The position numbers and the translations under genes were made by a program. Source: Verrucomicrobiota bacterium (lineage in GTDB: Bacteria; Verrucomicrobiota; Verrucomicrobiia; Limisphaerales; JACRJZ01). Taken from it: a stretch of 6,068 bases of DNA. Positions 5,113 to 6,068 of this stretch are shown piece after piece. Positions within the stretch are counted from its first letter, which is position 1, and every line of letters starts with the position of its first letter. The DNA lies in NCBI GenBank assembly GCA_022711695.1, contig JAKLEJ010000230.1, forward strand, positions 1-6,068. Reading direction: 5' to 3'. Below the pieces are notes generated by a model. That model saw nothing but the letters and a program-made list of their open reading frames with translations. It was not told the origin of the DNA and made no database searches.

Positions 5113-5910
5113 ATGCCCCAGGATGTGAACCCTATTATTGACCGGCTGTGCGAAGCCTTCCCAGCCTGCTTTAGCCGGACCACTCCCCAGCCGCTGAAAA
5201 TCGGCCTGGGTGAAGAGGTGATGGCCCTGGCCGGGGTGCATCCGGCCCTGGCTGACTTGACCCGCACGCGGATTCGCCGGGCGCTGAAGGTCTACGCCGG
5301 CTCCCCGGCCTACCGCCAGGCGCTGGCCAAAGGCGGCCCGCGCTACGACCTGGCCGGGCAACCGGCCGGCGAGGTCACGCCCGACCAGCAGGCCGACGCC
5401 CGGAGGCCTCGCGTTCGGCAACCGCCCGCTGCCGTTGATGCGACGGCCTCCCCCGCGCCTCGGCGCGATGAAAAAGTCGAACAAGCCCTGTTGGAGGAAG
5501 TCATCGCCATGGCCATTCCCGGCAAACTCGAGGTCACCCTGAAAATCAACCAACTGCCCCAGGCGAAGCCGGCCTCGGCCCAGACGATGCTGTTCGCGGT
5601 GCAGGCCGAGGGGCCAACGGTCGTAGTGGAACTGAAAAACAAGATGTGGAACAACCTGAAGACGGCGGCGGAAACCTATCCGCAGTGGGTGGCGGCGATC
5701 ACCGGCCAGATGGGGGAGGCCGTTGAGGGTGGATTCCGGCTGGTGAATCCCGCCGTCCAGGTGTTCGAGAAGAAACCCAAGCCGGACGCGGCGGCCCCGC
5801 CAGCCCCGGAACCGAAAGCCCCGGAACCGAAAGCCCCGGAACCGGCTCCTGCCCCGGCACCGTCCCCGCTGGCGGGACACCCCCGGCTGAGCCTGAAGGG
5901 GCGGTCCTGA
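5113..5910 (+). CDS. ProQ/FinO-domain RNA chaperone with extra C-terminal domain
   Basis: The 265-residue product starts at ATG 5113 behind a weak GAGAC-like ribosome site. Residues about 4-98 form a ProQ/FinO domain: P-I-I-D-R-L-C-E-A-F-P-A-C-F (7-20), P-L-K-I-G-L (27-32), R-R-A-L-K-V-Y (55-61), Y-R-Q-A-L (67-71) and R-Y-D-L-A-G (77-82). Such proteins bind sRNAs and mRNAs at stem-loop plus 3' tail structures. A linker follows, then a second conserved-looking domain (about 134-221) with G-K-L-E-V-T-L-K-I-N-Q-L-P (137-149), W-N-N-L (179-182), Y-P-Q-W-V-A-A-I-T-G (189-198) and V-Q-V-F-E-K-K (215-221). I recall this second domain from FinO-like proteins of plasmids and integrative elements. The tail is Pro/Ala-rich with P-E-P-K-A repeats. 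Partners are presumably RNAs in the cytoplasm. It diverges from bluB and shares no operon with it. Confidence 0.9.
   Translation: MPQDVNPIIDRLCEAFPACFSRTTPQPLKIGLGEEVMALAGVHPALADLTRTRIRRALKVYAGSPAYRQALAKGGPRYDLAGQPAGEVTPDQQADARRPRVRQPPAAVDATASPAPRRDEKVEQALLEEVIAMAIPGKLEVTLKINQLPQAKPASAQTMLFAVQAEGPTVVVELKNKMWNNLKTAAETYPQWVAAITGQMGEAVEGGFRLVNPAVQVFEKKPKPDAAAPPAPEPKAPEPKAPEPAPAPAPSPLAGHPRLSLKGRS
5803..5844 (+). repeat. 15-bp tandem repeats encoding P-E-P-K-A
   Basis: The unit GCCCCGGAACCGAAA occurs at 5803-5817 and 5818-5832, with a third partial copy at 5833-5844. It encodes A-P-E-P-K repeats in the proline-rich tail of the FinO-like protein. The two full copies are identical, which suggests recent slippage and possible length variation between strains. 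Confidence 0.9.
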
Positions 5911-5950
5911 AAAAAAGCGGGCAGGCTATTTCTCGCGGCATGGCCTGCCC
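5910..5950 (-). terminator. Strong intrinsic terminator on the minus strand
   Basis: GGGCAGGC (5919-5926) pairs over 8 bp with GCCTGCCC (5943-5950). On the minus strand the stem is followed after CGC by seven T residues (5916-5910), a classic Rho-independent terminator. It ends a transcript coming from the right of the window and overlaps the stop codon of the FinO-like gene. On the plus strand there is an A run before the stem and no T run after it, so it is less able to stop the FinO-like transcript. Confidence 0.85.
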
Positions 5951-5968
5951 CTCAAGGTTGCATATGGT

Positions 5969-5991
5969 GCTCTGGCCTCTTCGCCCAGAGC
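5969..5991. repeat. 7-bp hairpin
   Basis: GCTCTGG (5969-5975) and CCAGAGC (5985-5991) are perfect inverted repeats around a 9-nt loop. It stands between the minus-strand terminator and the hairpin at 6009-6050, so three stems follow one another within about 130 nt. Confidence 0.55.
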
Positions 5992-6008
5992 CTCTAATCA
6001 TAGCTTGC

Positions 6009-6050
6009 GCGAGCGGGATTGCCAGACCTCAAGGCTGATAGCCCGCTCGC
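6009..6050. repeat. 9-bp hairpin with TTGAGGTCT loop, related to 134-177
   Basis: GCGAGCGGG (6009-6017) and CCCGCTCGC (6042-6050) pair perfectly over 9 bp. Inside the 24-nt loop GCC and GGC can pair again around AGACCTCAA (minus strand TTGAGGTCT). The same loop with a different stem appears near the left end of the window. It could be an extragenic palindrome or part of a minus-strand RNA ending at the terminator 5910-5950. A minus-strand frame ending at a TGA near 6003 is open to the window edge but too short to call. Confidence 0.5.
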
Positions 6051-6068
6051 CGGCGCGGGGGCAATGAA

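Noticed and set aside
4954..5880. Long minus-strand frame opposite the FinO-like gene, and other long frames opposite real genes
   Set aside because: High-GC shadow frames with repetitive Arg/Gly-rich translation, and no motif or ribosome site.
134..6050. Terminal inverted repeats of a transposon covering the window
   Set aside because: The shared sequence is short and imperfect outside 12 bp, and there is no transposase or target-site duplication.
1..6068. tRNA, rRNA, CRISPR array or integrase attachment site
   Set aside because: None of the required patterns appears. The hairpins at 134-177 and 6009-6050 do not fold as a tRNA cloverleaf with anticodon and T-arm.

Overview
This is a GC-rich window (roughly two thirds G+C) with dense genes, Shine-Dalgarno sites, a cobalamin riboswitch and a ProQ/FinO-type RNA chaperone. 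Together these suggest a proteobacterium, most likely a gammaproteobacterium. That placement is inferred from protein flavour and codon use; no rRNA or taxonomic marker is present. I see no tRNA, rRNA, CRISPR array, integrase or transposase.

Layout. Positions 1-189 hold no convincing gene, only a terminator-like hairpin (21-49) and an imperfect hairpin (134-177). From 3686 down to 278 five genes run leftward on the minus strand: a small protein resembling plasmid/ICE partition-associated proteins (3426-3686), an exported TolC-repeat-like coiled-coil protein (2767-3429), an AAA+/STAND-like ATPase with two C-terminal membrane helices (1830-2762), a PGPGW-like small membrane protein (1420-1755) and a YdjM/DUF457-type membrane hydrolase with a long C-terminal extension (278-1399). 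The first three are tightly coupled (ATGA overlap, then a 4-nt gap), a 74-nt gap follows, and the last two are 20 nt apart. Just behind the hydrolase stop lies a second, diverged copy of its own last 26 codons.

Positions 3687-3891 carry two palindromes near the probable operon promoter, a perfect 9-bp hairpin and an 11-bp hairpin. Next, also on the minus strand, is bluB (3892-4662), which makes the lower ligand of vitamin B12, behind a textbook cobalamin riboswitch (about 4722-4885). Diverging from it on the plus strand is a ProQ/FinO-domain protein (5113-5910) with an unusual second domain and a proline-rich tail. After its stop come three stacked hairpins. The first, read on the minus strand, is a strong intrinsic terminator, so a minus-strand transcript enters from the right edge.

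How they fit. bluB plus its riboswitch is a self-contained B12-controlled unit. The leftward genes encode mostly membrane or envelope proteins around an ATPase. They could be one envelope-associated system or mobile-element cargo, but their joint function is not known to me. The FinO-like chaperone and the partition-like protein fit a mobile-element neighbourhood, without proof of mobility. Two families of short related hairpins (GTGATCCACA type flanking bluB; TTGAGGTCT-loop type near both window ends) look like dispersed extragenic elements.
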